Source: Fen-549 sp964636655 (GTDB lineage: Bacteria > Actinomycetota > Thermoleophilia > Gaiellales > Gaiellaceae). Taken from it: DNA of 64,000 bases. A program made the translations under genes and the position numbers. The notes beneath the pieces are model-generated. The model had not been told where the DNA came from. It saw only the letters and a program-made list of their open reading frames with translations, and made no database searches. This document shows, one piece after another, positions 8,963 through 20,154 of the stretch. Location: contig CAZWTK010000001.1 in NCBI GenBank assembly GCA_964636655.1, positions 80,290 through 144,289 of the forward strand. Reading direction: 5' to 3'. Each line of letters starts with the position of its first letter. The stretch's first letter is position 1.

Positions 8963-10003
8963 ATGATTGGGACACCAGAGGCATATCGCATGCATAGCCA
9001 AAGAGACTTTTCAGATTCTGGGCGACTTTCGCCCGCAGACATGCTCGCAGCACTACGCGAGGAAGCCGGCGAAGCGCTCGAGCTGAAGACCCGCGCCGAG
9101 GCGATGGCCGAGCGATCAACCCGCGATTCCTCCCATAAGCGCTACTTGATCGGCCTCATCTCCTGTCTGCTCCCCATTTCCGATCTCTCGCACCCGATCT
9201 TCGAGAAGATGTTGCTCGGTATTCGCGGCCGTATGACCGCAAACGACTGCGATGTGCTCCTCTGCGCAACGCGACAGCTCGGTGCCGACGAGAGCCAGCG
9301 TAGAGCCGCCGCCGTACAGACGATCGAGCGTGGAGTGGACGGGTTAGTCGCCTGGGGCGTCGCCTTCGGCGATCCCGAATGCGAGCCGATCCTAAGCAGC
9401 GGCCTGCCGGTTATCTTCGTCGACAACGACGTGATCGGTGAGCGCGCCGGCAGCGTGATGTCGGCCAACGTCGAGGCGATGGTGGAGATCGTCGATCACC
9501 TCTATAAGACCGGCCGGCGACGGATTGCACATATCAGCGGCCATTACGAGACCCGGCCCGGAGCCGACCGCCTCTTCGGCTATCGCTCCGAGCTCAAACG
9601 GATCGGCTTGCCGTCCCCAGACGAGTACGTCGTCGAGGGAGACTTCTTCCACGACAGCGGCTTTGAGGCGGCCAAGCGCCTACTCGAGCTACCCGAGCCG
9701 CCCGACGCGATCGCTTGCGCAAGCGACTCGATGGCCGTCGGGGCAATCGCTGCAATCGAGCAGGCCGGGCTACGCGTTCCCGAGGACATCGCCGTCACCG
9801 GCTTCGACGACGCCGACTACGCAGCGACCGTGATACCCGCGCTTACGACGGTTCACCAGGACCCGCTCGGCATGGGCACCGCAGCCGCCGAGGCAGTCTT
9901 GCGCATGCTCGACGATCCGGCCGGCTCGCCGGCGGCGGTCCTGATCGAGACCGAGCTGATCGTGCGCGAGTCGAGCGGGCCGGCAGAGTCCGGGGGAAAC
10001 TAG
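8963..10003 (+). CDS. LacI/PBP-fold sensor protein lacking a helix-turn-helix
   Basis: 346 residues. From about residue 60 (R-Y-L-I-G-L-I) to the end it follows the LacI/GalR sensor (periplasmic-binding-fold) pattern: H-P-I-F-E-K-M-L-L-G-I, Q-T-I-E-R-G-V-D-G-L-V, F-V-D-N-D, D-A-I-A-C-A-S-D-S-M-A-V-G and E-D-I-A-V-T-G-F-D-D. The first 60 residues are a charged helical segment (S-P-A-D-M-L-A-A-L-R-E-E-A), not the LacI headpiece with its T-I-x-D-V-A motif. There is no signal peptide, so it is probably cytosolic. It may sense a small sugar-like ligand and act through a partner. It is the only undamaged copy of the three. Confidence 0.75.
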   Translation: MIGTPEAYRMHSQRDFSDSGRLSPADMLAALREEAGEALELKTRAEAMAERSTRDSSHKRYLIGLISCLLPISDLSHPIFEKMLLGIRGRMTANDCDVLLCATRQLGADESQRRAAAVQTIERGVDGLVAWGVAFGDPECEPILSSGLPVIFVDNDVIGERAGSVMSANVEAMVEIVDHLYKTGRRRIAHISGHYETRPGADRLFGYRSELKRIGLPSPDEYVVEGDFFHDSGFEAAKRLLELPEPPDAIACASDSMAVGAIAAIEQAGLRVPEDIAVTGFDDADYAATVIPALTTVHQDPLGMGTAAAEAVLRMLDDPAGSPAAVLIETELIVRESSGPAESGGN

Positions 10004-10071
10004 ACCGATGGCGCCGTTCCCCGACGTCCGCCGCGTTCCCGTGCAGGGGTATTCCCGAGACGGGATCGCAG

Positions 10072-11071
10072 ATGTCGGCTGAAGAGGCGCCGAATACCGA
10101 AGGCTACCTCTCTCCTGCACGCGTCTACGCGGAGTTCGACGCCAGCATGGCCGACGCCGAAACTCTGCGCTCGCGTAGCGACGGTATGGCTGACAGACCG
10201 ACGCACGAGCGAGCCGCGGGACGCTACCTGGTGGGACTCGTAACGGCGAGCTGGGAGGTGGCTGAGCTCGACCACCCTTTCTTCGGGCCGGTCTTCAAAG
10301 GCATTCGCAGCCGTCTGGTCAGCGCCGGCTGTGACCTGATTCTGTGCGGAAACCGCCCGGCCCGGCGAGGCGATCTGACGCGGGCGGCGGCGCTGGAGCG
10401 CACGATCGAGCGCGGAGCCGACGCCCTGATCGTCTGGGGGTTTGGCTATGACGACCCCGAGGTGGAGCCGATCCTTGCCTCGGAAGTCCCGGCGGTCTTC
10501 ATCGACCTGGATCCGATCGGACGTCGGGCCGGTTATGTGATGTCGGACAATGTCGCCGCGATGGCGAGCGTGGTCAGCCACCTCCACGACACGGGCCGGA
10601 CGCGGATAGCTCACATCTGCGGCCTCCAGAACACCCGCCCGGGGCCCGACCGCCTGTTTGGATACCGCTCCGAGCTCGGCCAGCTCGGGCTGTCGGCGCC
10701 GTCCGAGTACATCGAGCATGGCGACTATTACCACCACAGCGCCTACGAGGCCGCGATGCGCCTGCTGGCTCAACCCGAACCCCCCGACGCCATCACCTGC
10801 GCCAGCGACGCCATGGCGATCGGAGCGATGGTGGCAATCGCGGAGACCGGACTGCGCATCCCCCCGGCGACATCGCCGTCACCGGCTTCGACGACGCGCC
10901 CTTCGCCGCCGACATGAAACCGAGCCTGACAACGGTGCGCCAGGATGCCGCCGGCATGGGGACGGCTGCCGCTGAGGCGATCCTACGCATGCTCGAGAGT
11001 CCAGACGAACCGCCGCCGACATCGGTCGTCTCGACCGAGCTAGTCATCCGCGAGTCGAGCGGGCCAGCAAA

Positions 11072-11075
<4 letters not shown>
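10072..11075 (+). pseudogene. Third LacI-type sensor paralogue with a frameshift at a C-tract
   Basis: It starts at ATG 10072 (M-S-A-E-E-A-P-N) and parallels the copy at 8963 throughout, including the helical N-segment (L-S-P-A-R-V-Y-A-E-F) and again no HTH. At 10860-10865 a run of C follows C-G-C-A-T. One base is missing relative to the expected P-x-D-I-A-V-T-G-F, so the frame ends at 10917. Read with one added base, the protein continues I-A-V-T-G-F-D-D-A-P-F to E-S-S-G-P-A-N and TAG at 11073-11075, giving about 334 residues. The indel sits in a homopolymer, so a sequencing error is possible. The restored stop overlaps the leuS stop on the opposite strand in CTAG. Confidence 0.75.
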
Positions 11076-13570
<2,495 letters not shown>

Positions 13571-13709
13571 AGCTCTAGAAAGCTACCTCAGCTCCCGGGC
13601 GACGCGCTCGCGCCGGCCCCCGGGCTCATCGCCGCGGGTGGCGCCGCGGTGGAAAATCCGACACGGAATCGACACGAGTCGGCGGGATTCTCGTCGCGTT
13701 TGGGACGTA

Positions 13710-13820
13710 ATGTGGAACCACCCCGCGGGTGGGTGGCTCGGGGGCGGGCGAAGACAGAAGTGCCGTACCAGCCGGTTGCCGCAAACGCAGTTCTGGCGTG
13801 TTTTCGAGAACGGTCTCTAG
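13710..13820 (+). CDS. Possible 36-residue micropeptide carrying HPAGGW element (copy A)
   Basis: ATG at 13710 opens a 36-codon frame beginning M-W-N-H-P-A-G-G-W-L-G-G-G-R-R and ending at TAG 13818-13820, which overlaps the GFA gene's stop on the other strand in CTAG. The first half matches copy B (14394-14440). Most differences between the copies are synonymous or conservative in this frame (GGT/GGC, GGC/GGA, AGA/CGT, L/F, Q/K, K/R). No clear Shine-Dalgarno is seen, and copy B has no nearby start codon, so translation is unproven. Confidence 0.3.
   Translation: MWNHPAGGWLGGGRRQKCRTSRLPQTQFWRVFENGL
13717..13763 (+). repeat. 47-bp duplicated hairpin element, copy A
   Basis: Direct repeat with 14394-14440, differing at about eight positions. 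It contains CCACCC and GGGTGG arms that can pair around a 7-base loop. It lies in the 246-base spacer between leuS and the GFA gene; the rest of that spacer shows nothing else. Confidence 0.75.
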
Positions 13821-14233
13821 ACGGTGGGCCGCTGCTCGTAGCGAGGCAGCCCGTCATCCGACACCGGCAGCCAGGCGGGCGCCGAGGCGACCCAGGTGTG
13901 CCGGCTCGGCCGGACGCCGGGATCGGCGTCGAGCACGCCCAGGCGCACCCAGGCTTCGTCGGCGCCGGCATCGTTCATGCCGTAGAGGCTCGAGCCGCAG
14001 ACGCGACAGAAGAACCTGATCGCCAGCCCCGGGCCGGGCTGGAAGTGCTCGACCAGCTCGTCGCCCACGACGATCCGCATCTGCTCGATCGGCACCTTCA
14101 TCGCGGCCGAGCCCGCGTGACCGGAGTGCTTGCGGCAGTTGCCGCAGTGGCAGAAGCTGGCCAACTCGAAGGGCGGCTCGAGCTCGAAACGGACGCCTCC
14201 GCAGAGGCAACTGCCTGGAACCGGGTAAGGCAT
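13817..14233 (-). CDS. GFA/CENP-V-fold zinc protein
   Basis: 138 residues of the glutathione-dependent formaldehyde-activating (GFA) superfamily. The zinc-binding cysteines are visible: C-L-C-G-G near residue 9, C-H-C-G-N-C-R-K near 28, and F-F-C-R-V-C-G-S near 75. The family name comes from one member; most members have no proven formaldehyde activity, and actinobacteria generally lack glutathione, so the reaction is left open. It is a single gene between leuS and lysA, bracketed by the two copies of the 47-bp element. Confidence 0.85.
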   Translation of the reverse strand: MPYPVPGSCLCGGVRFELEPPFELASFCHCGNCRKHSGHAGSAAMKVPIEQMRIVVGDELVEHFQPGPGLAIRFFCRVCGSSLYGMNDAGADEAWVRLGVLDADPGVRPSRHTWVASAPAWLPVSDDGLPRYEQRPTV

Positions 14234-14393
14234 GGGCTTCGCGTCCTCCTCGCTGGATTCTCAGAGTCGGACACAACGTTAGGCGACCCGGCGGCGGGCA
14301 AGAAGCCTGGCCGAGCGGCGTGCCGGGCTCGCAATAGGCGCGGTCTTGGCGCGATCGCGTTACGTTCTCGGCTTGCCGGGACGGTACTTTCCG

Positions 14394-14440
14394 ACCACCC
14401 CGCGGGCGGGTGGTTCGGGGGAGGGCGACGTAAGAGGTGC
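14394..14440 (+). repeat. 47-bp duplicated hairpin element, copy B
   Basis: Second copy of the element at 13717-13763, same orientation, ending 70 bases before the lysA ATG. It has the same CCACCC/GGGTGG hairpin arms. In the matching frame it reads D-H-P-A-G-G-W-F-G-G-G-R-R-K-R-C but has no start codon nearby and runs on into lysA. It could act as a leader structure for lysA. The remaining 14234-14510 spacer is otherwise featureless. Confidence 0.75.
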
Positions 14441-14510
14441 TCTGGCGCCACCCCCTCCCGCGCCCGTGCAAGCAATCGCCGTAATGCCGGATCGCTAAGC
14501 TCGCGGTGCG

Positions 14511-15782
14511 ATGTCCGTTCTCGATCTCTTCCCCGACAGCGCCCGCATCGAGCAGGGCGAACTGGAAGTCGGCGGCCTGCGCGCGTCCGAGCTGGCGCGT
14601 GAGTTCGGTACGCCGCTCATCGTCTACTGCGAGCAGACGCTGAGGGCGCGGGCCCGCGCCTACCGCGAGGCGGCGCCGAACGCGCTTGTCGTCTTCGGCA
14701 CCAAGGCCTTCCCCAATGTGGCCGTGCTGCGCCTCCTCGCCGAAGAGGGCCTTGGCGCGGACGTCTCCACCCTGGGCGAGCTCGAGGTCGCCCGCCGGGC
14801 GGGAATCGGCGGCGAGAAGATCGTCGTCCACGGCAACAACAAGAGCGACGAGGAGCTCGCCGCGGCGGCGGCGCTGGACGTGCTCTACCTCGTCCTCGAC
14901 GCCCCCGACGAGGTCGAGCGGGCGGCGGCCGCCGGTATCAAGCGGGCGCTCGTGCGCGTCACGCCCGGTATCGAGGTCGACACGCACGAGGCGATCCAGA
15001 CCGCGCATCGCGGTTCCAAGTTCGGCCTGACGCCGGAGCAGACGATCGAGGCGGTGCGCCAGGGCGTTTCGCTCGGAATGGAGATGACCGGGCTGCACAT
15101 CCACCTCGGCTCGCAACTGCTCGATCTGGCCGCGCCGCGCATGCTGCTCGACTGGCTGGCCGGCTTCGTCGCCGTCTGCCGCACCGAGCTGGCCTGGGCG
15201 CCGGCCGTCGTGAACGTGGGCGGCGGGCTCGGCATCCGCTACACCGAAGACGAGCAGGCGCCCTCGATCGCCGAGTGGATCGGCGACGTCGAGGCACGGC
15301 TGGCACGCGACTTCGCCGCGCACGGTCTGCCTCGTCCGGGACTCATTCTCGAGCCCGGCCGCTCGCTCGTGGGTGAGGCCGGCTTCACCCTCTACACGGT
15401 CGGTGTCGTCAAGGAGCCCGCAGAGGGCCCGCCCTGGGTGGCGGTGGACGGCGGCTACTCCGACAATCCGCGCCCGCTTTTCTATGGCGCCCGCTACGAG
15501 GCCTTGCTCGCCAATCGCGCCACTGAGCCAAGCGACCGCTCTTACACGGTCTGTGGCAAGCACTGCGAGGCCGGCGACGTTCTGGTCAGGCGCGTTGCTC
15601 TACCAGAGCCAAAGCGAGGCGACCTGCTGGCCGTTCCCGACACCGGGGCCTACACGCTCAGCATGGCTTCCAACTACAACGTCCTGACGCGACCGGCCGC
15701 GCTGATCGTCTCCGACGGCCGGGCGCGCCTGATCCGGCGCCGCGAGAGCCTCGAAGAGATTCTCGGGCTCGACGAGCTCTGA
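14511..15782 (+). CDS. lysA: Diaminopimelate decarboxylase
   Basis: 423-residue fold-III PLP enzyme converting meso-diaminopimelate to lysine. The PLP lysine is K65 in V-F-G-T-K-A-F-P-N. The phosphate-binding glycine run is V-N-V-G-G-G-L-G-I, the specificity helix region contains E-P-G-R-S-L-V-G-E, and the partner active-site Cys lies in G-K-H-C-E-A-G-D. Length is normal. It is transcribed alone; a copy of the 47-bp hairpin element precedes it. No lysine riboswitch was recognised. Confidence 0.95.
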   Translation: MSVLDLFPDSARIEQGELEVGGLRASELAREFGTPLIVYCEQTLRARARAYREAAPNALVVFGTKAFPNVAVLRLLAEEGLGADVSTLGELEVARRAGIGGEKIVVHGNNKSDEELAAAAALDVLYLVLDAPDEVERAAAAGIKRALVRVTPGIEVDTHEAIQTAHRGSKFGLTPEQTIEAVRQGVSLGMEMTGLHIHLGSQLLDLAAPRMLLDWLAGFVAVCRTELAWAPAVVNVGGGLGIRYTEDEQAPSIAEWIGDVEARLARDFAAHGLPRPGLILEPGRSLVGEAGFTLYTVGVVKEPAEGPPWVAVDGGYSDNPRPLFYGARYEALLANRATEPSDRSYTVCGKHCEAGDVLVRRVALPEPKRGDLLAVPDTGAYTLSMASNYNVLTRPAALIVSDGRARLIRRRESLEEILGLDEL

Positions 15783-15857
15783 AACCTCACCGATTCGAGA
15801 CCGCGCGACGCACGGTCTTCGTGCACGCTCGTGACGAATGTTTCAGAATAGGGGGCA

Positions 15858-16229
15858 GTGCGTCGCCTCGGAGCCCTCACCCTCGCGATTGCCGTCGCAG
15901 CGATCGTCGCTTTCGCGGCCTTTTACGGCTTCGTCCACAGGCCCGACGACGGCGGCCGCACCGAGCAGATCTTCTACGCGGCCACGCTCCTGATCCCGCC
16001 CGCGCTCTTCCTGTTGCTCGCGCTGGTTCTCCTGATCAAGCAGTCCACCGGCGCCAACGTCCTTGCCCTGATCGGAATAGCCGCGCTCGTGGGGGCGCCG
16101 ACACTCGTCTTCTTTCTCGGCAGTCTGGTCGGCATCTCGCTGGCCGTCGCGACGCTGGCGCTGATCGGGGTGGCAAGCGCGGTATTGATCCGGCGCTCCA
16201 CCGTCGGCTGGCCACACGGCGGCGCCTGA
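15858..16229 (+). CDS. Small four-helix membrane protein, function unknown
   Basis: 123 residues from a GTG start, almost entirely hydrophobic with about four membrane segments (residues 5-25, 40-62, 70-88, 92-112) and a basic R-R-R-S near the C-terminus. I do not recognise a family. It lies 75 bases after lysA on the same strand and convergent with the acetyltransferase. No motif suggests an enzymatic role. Confidence 0.55.
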   Translation: MRRLGALTLAIAVAAIVAFAAFYGFVHRPDDGGRTEQIFYAATLLIPPALFLLLALVLLIKQSTGANVLALIGIAALVGAPTLVFFLGSLVGISLAVATLALIGVASAVLIRRSTVGWPHGGA

Positions 16230-16267
16230 CCGCGCCAGACAGCGGCGTGCTTCGTTTGAACGAGCTC

Positions 16268-17071
16268 TCAAGAGAGCGGGCGACCGGCGAAGCGATAGAT
16301 CATCCCGATCGCGTCGAATCCCAGCTCGCCGTAGAGGTTCTTGGGCCAGTCGTCGTGGACGGCGCGCAAAAAGGTGAGCTCGTGACCGAGCGCCCGGCTG
16401 CGGCGAACCGCGTACGCGACCGTCGCCCGGGCCAGCCCGGCGCGCCGGTGAGTCTTCAAAGTCGCGACCGAGCGCACGACGGCGACACCGCTGTCATCGC
16501 TGAACAGCTCGCAGAAGGAGCGAACCTCACCCTCGACGACGGCTGCGAAGAAGCGCATCTCGCCAGCCGAGGCGAGTCTGTGCGGTACCGCGAGCTCCTG
16601 CCGAGCGAGCTCCTCGTCGCCACCTGAGCGATCGATCAGGTAGCGCTTCCTCGTGGGCTCGAGCTCCTCGATCTCGATCTCGCGTACCGAGCCCGCGTCT
16701 CCGACGCGATCGGGCCTGCCGTGCTGAGCCATCAAGACGACGCGCTCTGCCTGCCAGCGCTCGAGTTGCTCGAAGCCGAGAGCGAGCCTCGCGCCGATCT
16801 CCTCGTCGTAGGCGATCACACGGCGAAAGGCGAGTCGGCTCTGTAGCCTCTCGGCCTCGCCCGCGATCCGTTCGGCCTCCGACTCGAGCTCCTGTAGCGA
16901 GAGACGGTCGGCCACCGACTCGATCCTGAGCAGGTTCATGTTCAGAACACCGGGCAGCTCGCCGTCCGAGAGCGTCGCCACCCCGCCGAGGAACGTCTCC
17001 CGCCGCTCGCAGATCGCGTCGTCGAGCCCCCGCAGGAACTGAACCACTCGCAGGCGCTCGTTCTCGCTCAT
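16268..17071 (-). CDS. GNAT-family acetyltransferase, C-terminal GNAT domain
   Basis: 267 residues from ATG 17071 (M-S-E-N-E-R); an in-frame upstream start at 17101 is possible. The C-terminal part has the GNAT core: a strand S-V-A-T-L-K-T-H-R-R-A-G-L-A-R-A, which is the acetyl-CoA pyrophosphate loop (R/Q-x-x-G-x-G/A-like, here R-R-A-G-L-A), and the last strand-helix L-Y-G-E-L-G-F-D-A-I-G. The N-terminal half resembles a degenerate second GNAT domain, as in tandem GNAT proteins of actinobacteria. The substrate is unknown. The 156 to 186-base spacer to 17258 holds no clear signal. Confidence 0.7.
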   Translation of the reverse strand: MSENERLRVVQFLRGLDDAICERRETFLGGVATLSDGELPGVLNMNLLRIESVADRLSLQELESEAERIAGEAERLQSRLAFRRVIAYDEEIGARLALGFEQLERWQAERVVLMAQHGRPDRVGDAGSVREIEIEELEPTRKRYLIDRSGGDEELARQELAVPHRLASAGEMRFFAAVVEGEVRSFCELFSDDSGVAVVRSVATLKTHRRAGLARATVAYAVRRSRALGHELTFLRAVHDDWPKNLYGELGFDAIGMIYRFAGRPLS

Positions 17072-17257
17072 CTCTCTTCCCTCGCGGTCTCCAACGCGCA
17101 CACATCGAGCGACCCACGGCGATGAATCACGCGCAGCGACTCGCCCCCACTCGATTCGAGCATGCTCATCGCGACGATGACGTAAATCCTCACGCGGGTA
17201 GCCTACTTCCCGCCGAATTACGCCCGGAGCGAGCTGTTCGAGCTTTCTGGCGACGAT

Positions 17258-19237
17258 CTAGGAGATCGGGCGCGTCGCGAGGCTCGCGCCTAGCAGCTTC
17301 GGTAGGCGAACGGCCACGATGGAGTCGTTTCGAGAGGTGCGCGCCTTGATGCTCAGGCGCTCCCCGTCGAGCGTTCCCTTTACGGTGGTGATCTTCTTGT
17401 AGCGGTGAACGACGAGCCTGCCACGAGCGCCCTTGCCGCTTACTGTCAACTTGGCCAGCCCGCTGACCAGATTCAGCCTTCCGCTCACGACAACGCCCGG
17501 CACATAGACGATCTTTCGCAGGCGCAGGTTCGTCAGCGACCCTCTGAAGTAACCGCCGCGCAGTCCCGCGGTCGGCCCCGCACCCGAAAGCTCAGTCATG
17601 GCCACGTCGCTGAGCGTTCCAAGAACGGCTCCCACCGTCCGGCCGCGAACCCCCGCCAGTTTCACCGGCTTGACCTTGACCAGCGAGACGGGATCGCGCT
17701 TCACGGGCCTGAAGAAGGGAGTGACGTTGTTACACGAGGCAACGGCCGTGTTGTTGAAGAAACTCTTGAGCGCCCGCGCAACACACATGTCGGCATTCGG
17801 CCAGACGTCGGAGGTGACGCTGTGCCCGGTGAAGGGGACGTTGACCTGCTTCGCCTGTGGGAACAGGGCAACCACTTTCTTCGCGTCAACTAGCGGGGTC
17901 ACGTCGTCTTCCTGGCCGCTCAAGACCAGCACCGGGATGTTCGGCGGGGGAGCGGTCACGTTGGGATCGACAGGCACCGTCGGAGCGGGCCAGTAGAGGC
18001 AGAAGTTGACGTCGGAGACGCTGAGCGCGGTTCCCAGCGTGAAGGGATTGAAGGTGCTCGCCGCGATCCCGCCCAGTGCATCCGCCAGCTTCGTCTTGCG
18101 CACTCCGACGTTATCGCTCGGCAACCAGGGGAAGCTTTCCTCGGTACACCTGGTGGCCAGATACAGCGTGTCGCTCAACTCCGCGTTCGTGACCGTCCCC
18201 GATGACGACGGCGCAAACAGGCGCCCCAGCGGGTAGGGATCGCCGGCAAGAGCCGAGCGAAGCGCGGCCGGTAGGCGAGCGCGGCCGGCGGCGTCGAAGC
18301 TGAATATCTCGACTATGAAGTAGAACAGGTCGGTCTGATTCACTCCTATGCCGACCGACTTCCCCGCCGCATTGACGTAGCGCAGCGACACCGTGCCCTT
18401 GGTCCGAACACGAGCGGCCAGCCGTTTGAGGTCGCTGTAGGGCGTGCCGGTGATGCCGCGGCAAAGCTTCTTCGAGCAGTTCGCGGATAGCACTTTCGAG
18501 ATCGATTTGAAGTTGGAGCGCAGGAACGCATCGACTCCGGTCGGAGGGACGACCGAGTCGAGTACGAGCGCCGCCGAATGCTCGGGAAACAGCCTGGCGT
18601 AGAGTTGAGCGACATAGGTTCCGTAGGAGACGCCGAAGACGGTCACCTTGTCGACGCCCACGGCAGCGCGGACGGCGTCCAGGTCGAGGGCCGAGTCCTT
18701 GCTCGTGTAGTAGGAACGCGCCGGACCGATCTCATCCGCGCACTGCTGAACGTACTGCGAAAAACTCACCGCCGCGGCGGCGTTCGGGCAGTCGAGAGCA
18801 CCGGCGCCGGTTCCCCGTTGATCGAAGACGACCAGGTCGCGCGTCTTGAGCGCAGGCGCGAGCGACGAGGCGAAATCGGCCGCGTACGGGGTAGCCGCCT
18901 GGCCGGGCCCACCGGCGAGTGCAAAGATCGCCCCGTCACTATCGGCCACCTTTGCCGGCCGCCACATCACGCGCAGGGTTATCGTCGTGGTCGTGGGAAC
19001 GGCGAGTCCGCTGCGATCCACGGGCACGACCACCTGGCCGCAATAGAAACCGCTCGCGCTCGCACAGGGCGTAAACCCACTCGGCACCGCTCCCTGCGCG
19101 GGTGCCGGCAGTGCAAGCGAGGCGAGAGTGGCGGCGAGCGCCAGAACGGCGCCAAGGCCGCCGCGGTGCGCGAGCCGGCCGGTAGCCCAAGGGCCAACTC
19201 CTGCCCGCTTCCCGCGTTCGAGGCTGTTCTTGAACAT
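17258..19237 (-). CDS. Secreted alpha/beta hydrolase (S33/TAP-like peptidase)
   Basis: 659 residues with a long signal peptide (L-A-L-A-A-T-L-A-S-L-A-L-P-A-P-A-Q-G-A cleavage region). The hydrolase core shows the oxyanion loop A-L-A-G-G-P-G-Q-A, the strand V-F-D-Q-R-G-T-G and the nucleophile elbow G-V-S-Y-G-T. The acid lies in L-S-G-Q-E-D-D-V-T-P-L and the His in V-P-F-T-G-H-S-V, with a TAP-like C-terminal extension containing a Cys pair. About 150 further residues form a beta-rich domain not usual for the family. The predicted role is an extracytoplasmic peptidase or esterase such as a tripeptidyl aminopeptidase; the substrate is inferred only. Confidence 0.85.
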   Translation of the reverse strand: MFKNSLERGKRAGVGPWATGRLAHRGGLGAVLALAATLASLALPAPAQGAVPSGFTPCASASGFYCGQVVVPVDRSGLAVPTTTTITLRVMWRPAKVADSDGAIFALAGGPGQAATPYAADFASSLAPALKTRDLVVFDQRGTGAGALDCPNAAAAVSFSQYVQQCADEIGPARSYYTSKDSALDLDAVRAAVGVDKVTVFGVSYGTYVAQLYARLFPEHSAALVLDSVVPPTGVDAFLRSNFKSISKVLSANCSKKLCRGITGTPYSDLKRLAARVRTKGTVSLRYVNAAGKSVGIGVNQTDLFYFIVEIFSFDAAGRARLPAALRSALAGDPYPLGRLFAPSSSGTVTNAELSDTLYLATRCTEESFPWLPSDNVGVRKTKLADALGGIAASTFNPFTLGTALSVSDVNFCLYWPAPTVPVDPNVTAPPPNIPVLVLSGQEDDVTPLVDAKKVVALFPQAKQVNVPFTGHSVTSDVWPNADMCVARALKSFFNNTAVASCNNVTPFFRPVKRDPVSLVKVKPVKLAGVRGRTVGAVLGTLSDVAMTELSGAGPTAGLRGGYFRGSLTNLRLRKIVYVPGVVVSGRLNLVSGLAKLTVSGKGARGRLVVHRYKKITTVKGTLDGERLSIKARTSRNDSIVAVRLPKLLGASLATRPIS

Positions 19238-19319
19238 CGAGACCTAAGACGATACCTGCTTCAACACCTGCAAACCCGCGAGCCTCAAGCGGTGCCGGCC
19301 TCATGCCGAAGCTGGAAAC

Positions 19320-19916
19320 GTGCGCGTGCTCGTGGCACTGGCCCTCGTCGTCCTGACGCTCATCGTCTGGGAGGCTCGGCGTGAGCTGAGCCTGGATCAC
19401 AGGCTCAGCGGTGTAGCAAGCGAGATCGCCGGCCGGCCCGTGAGTGTGGACTGCCCGGGCTTCCTGCGCGGACTCATCGACATCAGCGGCCACGGAGGCT
19501 CGGTTATGTTCGACGCAGAAGGTAAGCCGAGCACCACGACCCACCTCGAAACCTCCGTCTGCCACGACCTCTCCGCTTACGGCACGACTCGTAAGCGCGC
19601 CGATTTCGCCTGTGTCTTCGGCTCTGCTCCCTGCTCCAACAGGGTCGAGAGAGCCGTCTACGCGGCACTCGTGCTCAGCCACGAATCCCAGCACCTGCGC
19701 GGCGTCCGAGATGAGAGTGCAGCGCAGTGCTACGCGATCCAGACACTGGCGCAGGTCGCCGAGCGTCTCGGCTCTCCGCCCGCCGAAGCGCGTGCTGTGG
19801 CTGCCCACTTCCTCACCGTCGATCAGCCACGCATGCCCACCGACTACGGCCTCTCCAGCGGCTGCGTGGACGGCGGCAGCCTCGATCTGAATCCCCAGAG
19901 CTCAAACTGGCCCTAA
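19320..19916 (+). CDS. Small membrane-anchored protein with HExxH zincin motif
   Basis: 198 residues from a GTG start. Residues 2-16 form a hydrophobic signal or anchor. Residues near 120 read V-L-S-H-E-S-Q-H-L-R-G, a complete HExxH metal-binding helix, followed ten residues later by D-E-S-A-A-Q-C-Y-A, where the Glu could be the third ligand as in gluzincins. Four to six cysteines (C-P-G-F, V-C-H-D, F-A-C-V, A-P-C-S, Q-C-Y, S-G-C-V) suggest disulfides in an exported protein. I do not recognise a named family; a secreted metalloprotease is an inference from the motif. It is divergent from the S33 hydrolase. Confidence 0.6.
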   Translation: MRVLVALALVVLTLIVWEARRELSLDHRLSGVASEIAGRPVSVDCPGFLRGLIDISGHGGSVMFDAEGKPSTTTHLETSVCHDLSAYGTTRKRADFACVFGSAPCSNRVERAVYAALVLSHESQHLRGVRDESAAQCYAIQTLAQVAERLGSPPAEARAVAAHFLTVDQPRMPTDYGLSSGCVDGGSLDLNPQSSNWP

Positions 19917-20108
19917 AAGCCAATTCGCCTGACCCGTACGATCAATGCGGCCGCCGCGACCGATCTGCGCGGGCGCGGCTCACCAGACGCAGTCCCCCCG
20001 CTTCCCGCAATCCGAACACCTCACACGATGACCGGCCGGCCGAGCACGCCCGAGGAGCAGACGAGTCACACGTGCCGAAGGCGCGGAGACTCGAACGCAG
20101 AGGTCGTG

Positions 20109-20151
20109 CCGCCGAAAGTCTTCGCGTGCTTCGCGCGCGGACTTTCGGCGG
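20109..20151. terminator. Long hairpin at the end of nadBCA
   Basis: Perfect 12-bp arms CCGCCGAAAGTC (20109-20120) and GACTTTCGGCGG (20140-20151) around a 19-base loop. It lies four bases beyond the nadA stop on the minus strand and can terminate the nad operon, possibly in both directions. There is no T-tract. The remaining 19917-20108 spacer has no recognised gene. Confidence 0.6.
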
Positions 20152-20154
20152 GTA

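Noticed and set aside
13854..15563. 569-codon open frame antisense to lysA and the GFA gene
   Set aside because: It is Arg/Ala/Gly-rich with no domain and lies opposite two genes with clear motifs; a GC-driven shadow frame.
20060..20152. tRNA-like sequence on the minus strand (GTTCGAGTCTCCGC near 20090)
   Set aside because: The would-be T-arm does not pair, no anticodon arm or acceptor stem can be drawn, and the strong neighbouring inverted repeat is better explained as a hairpin after nadA.
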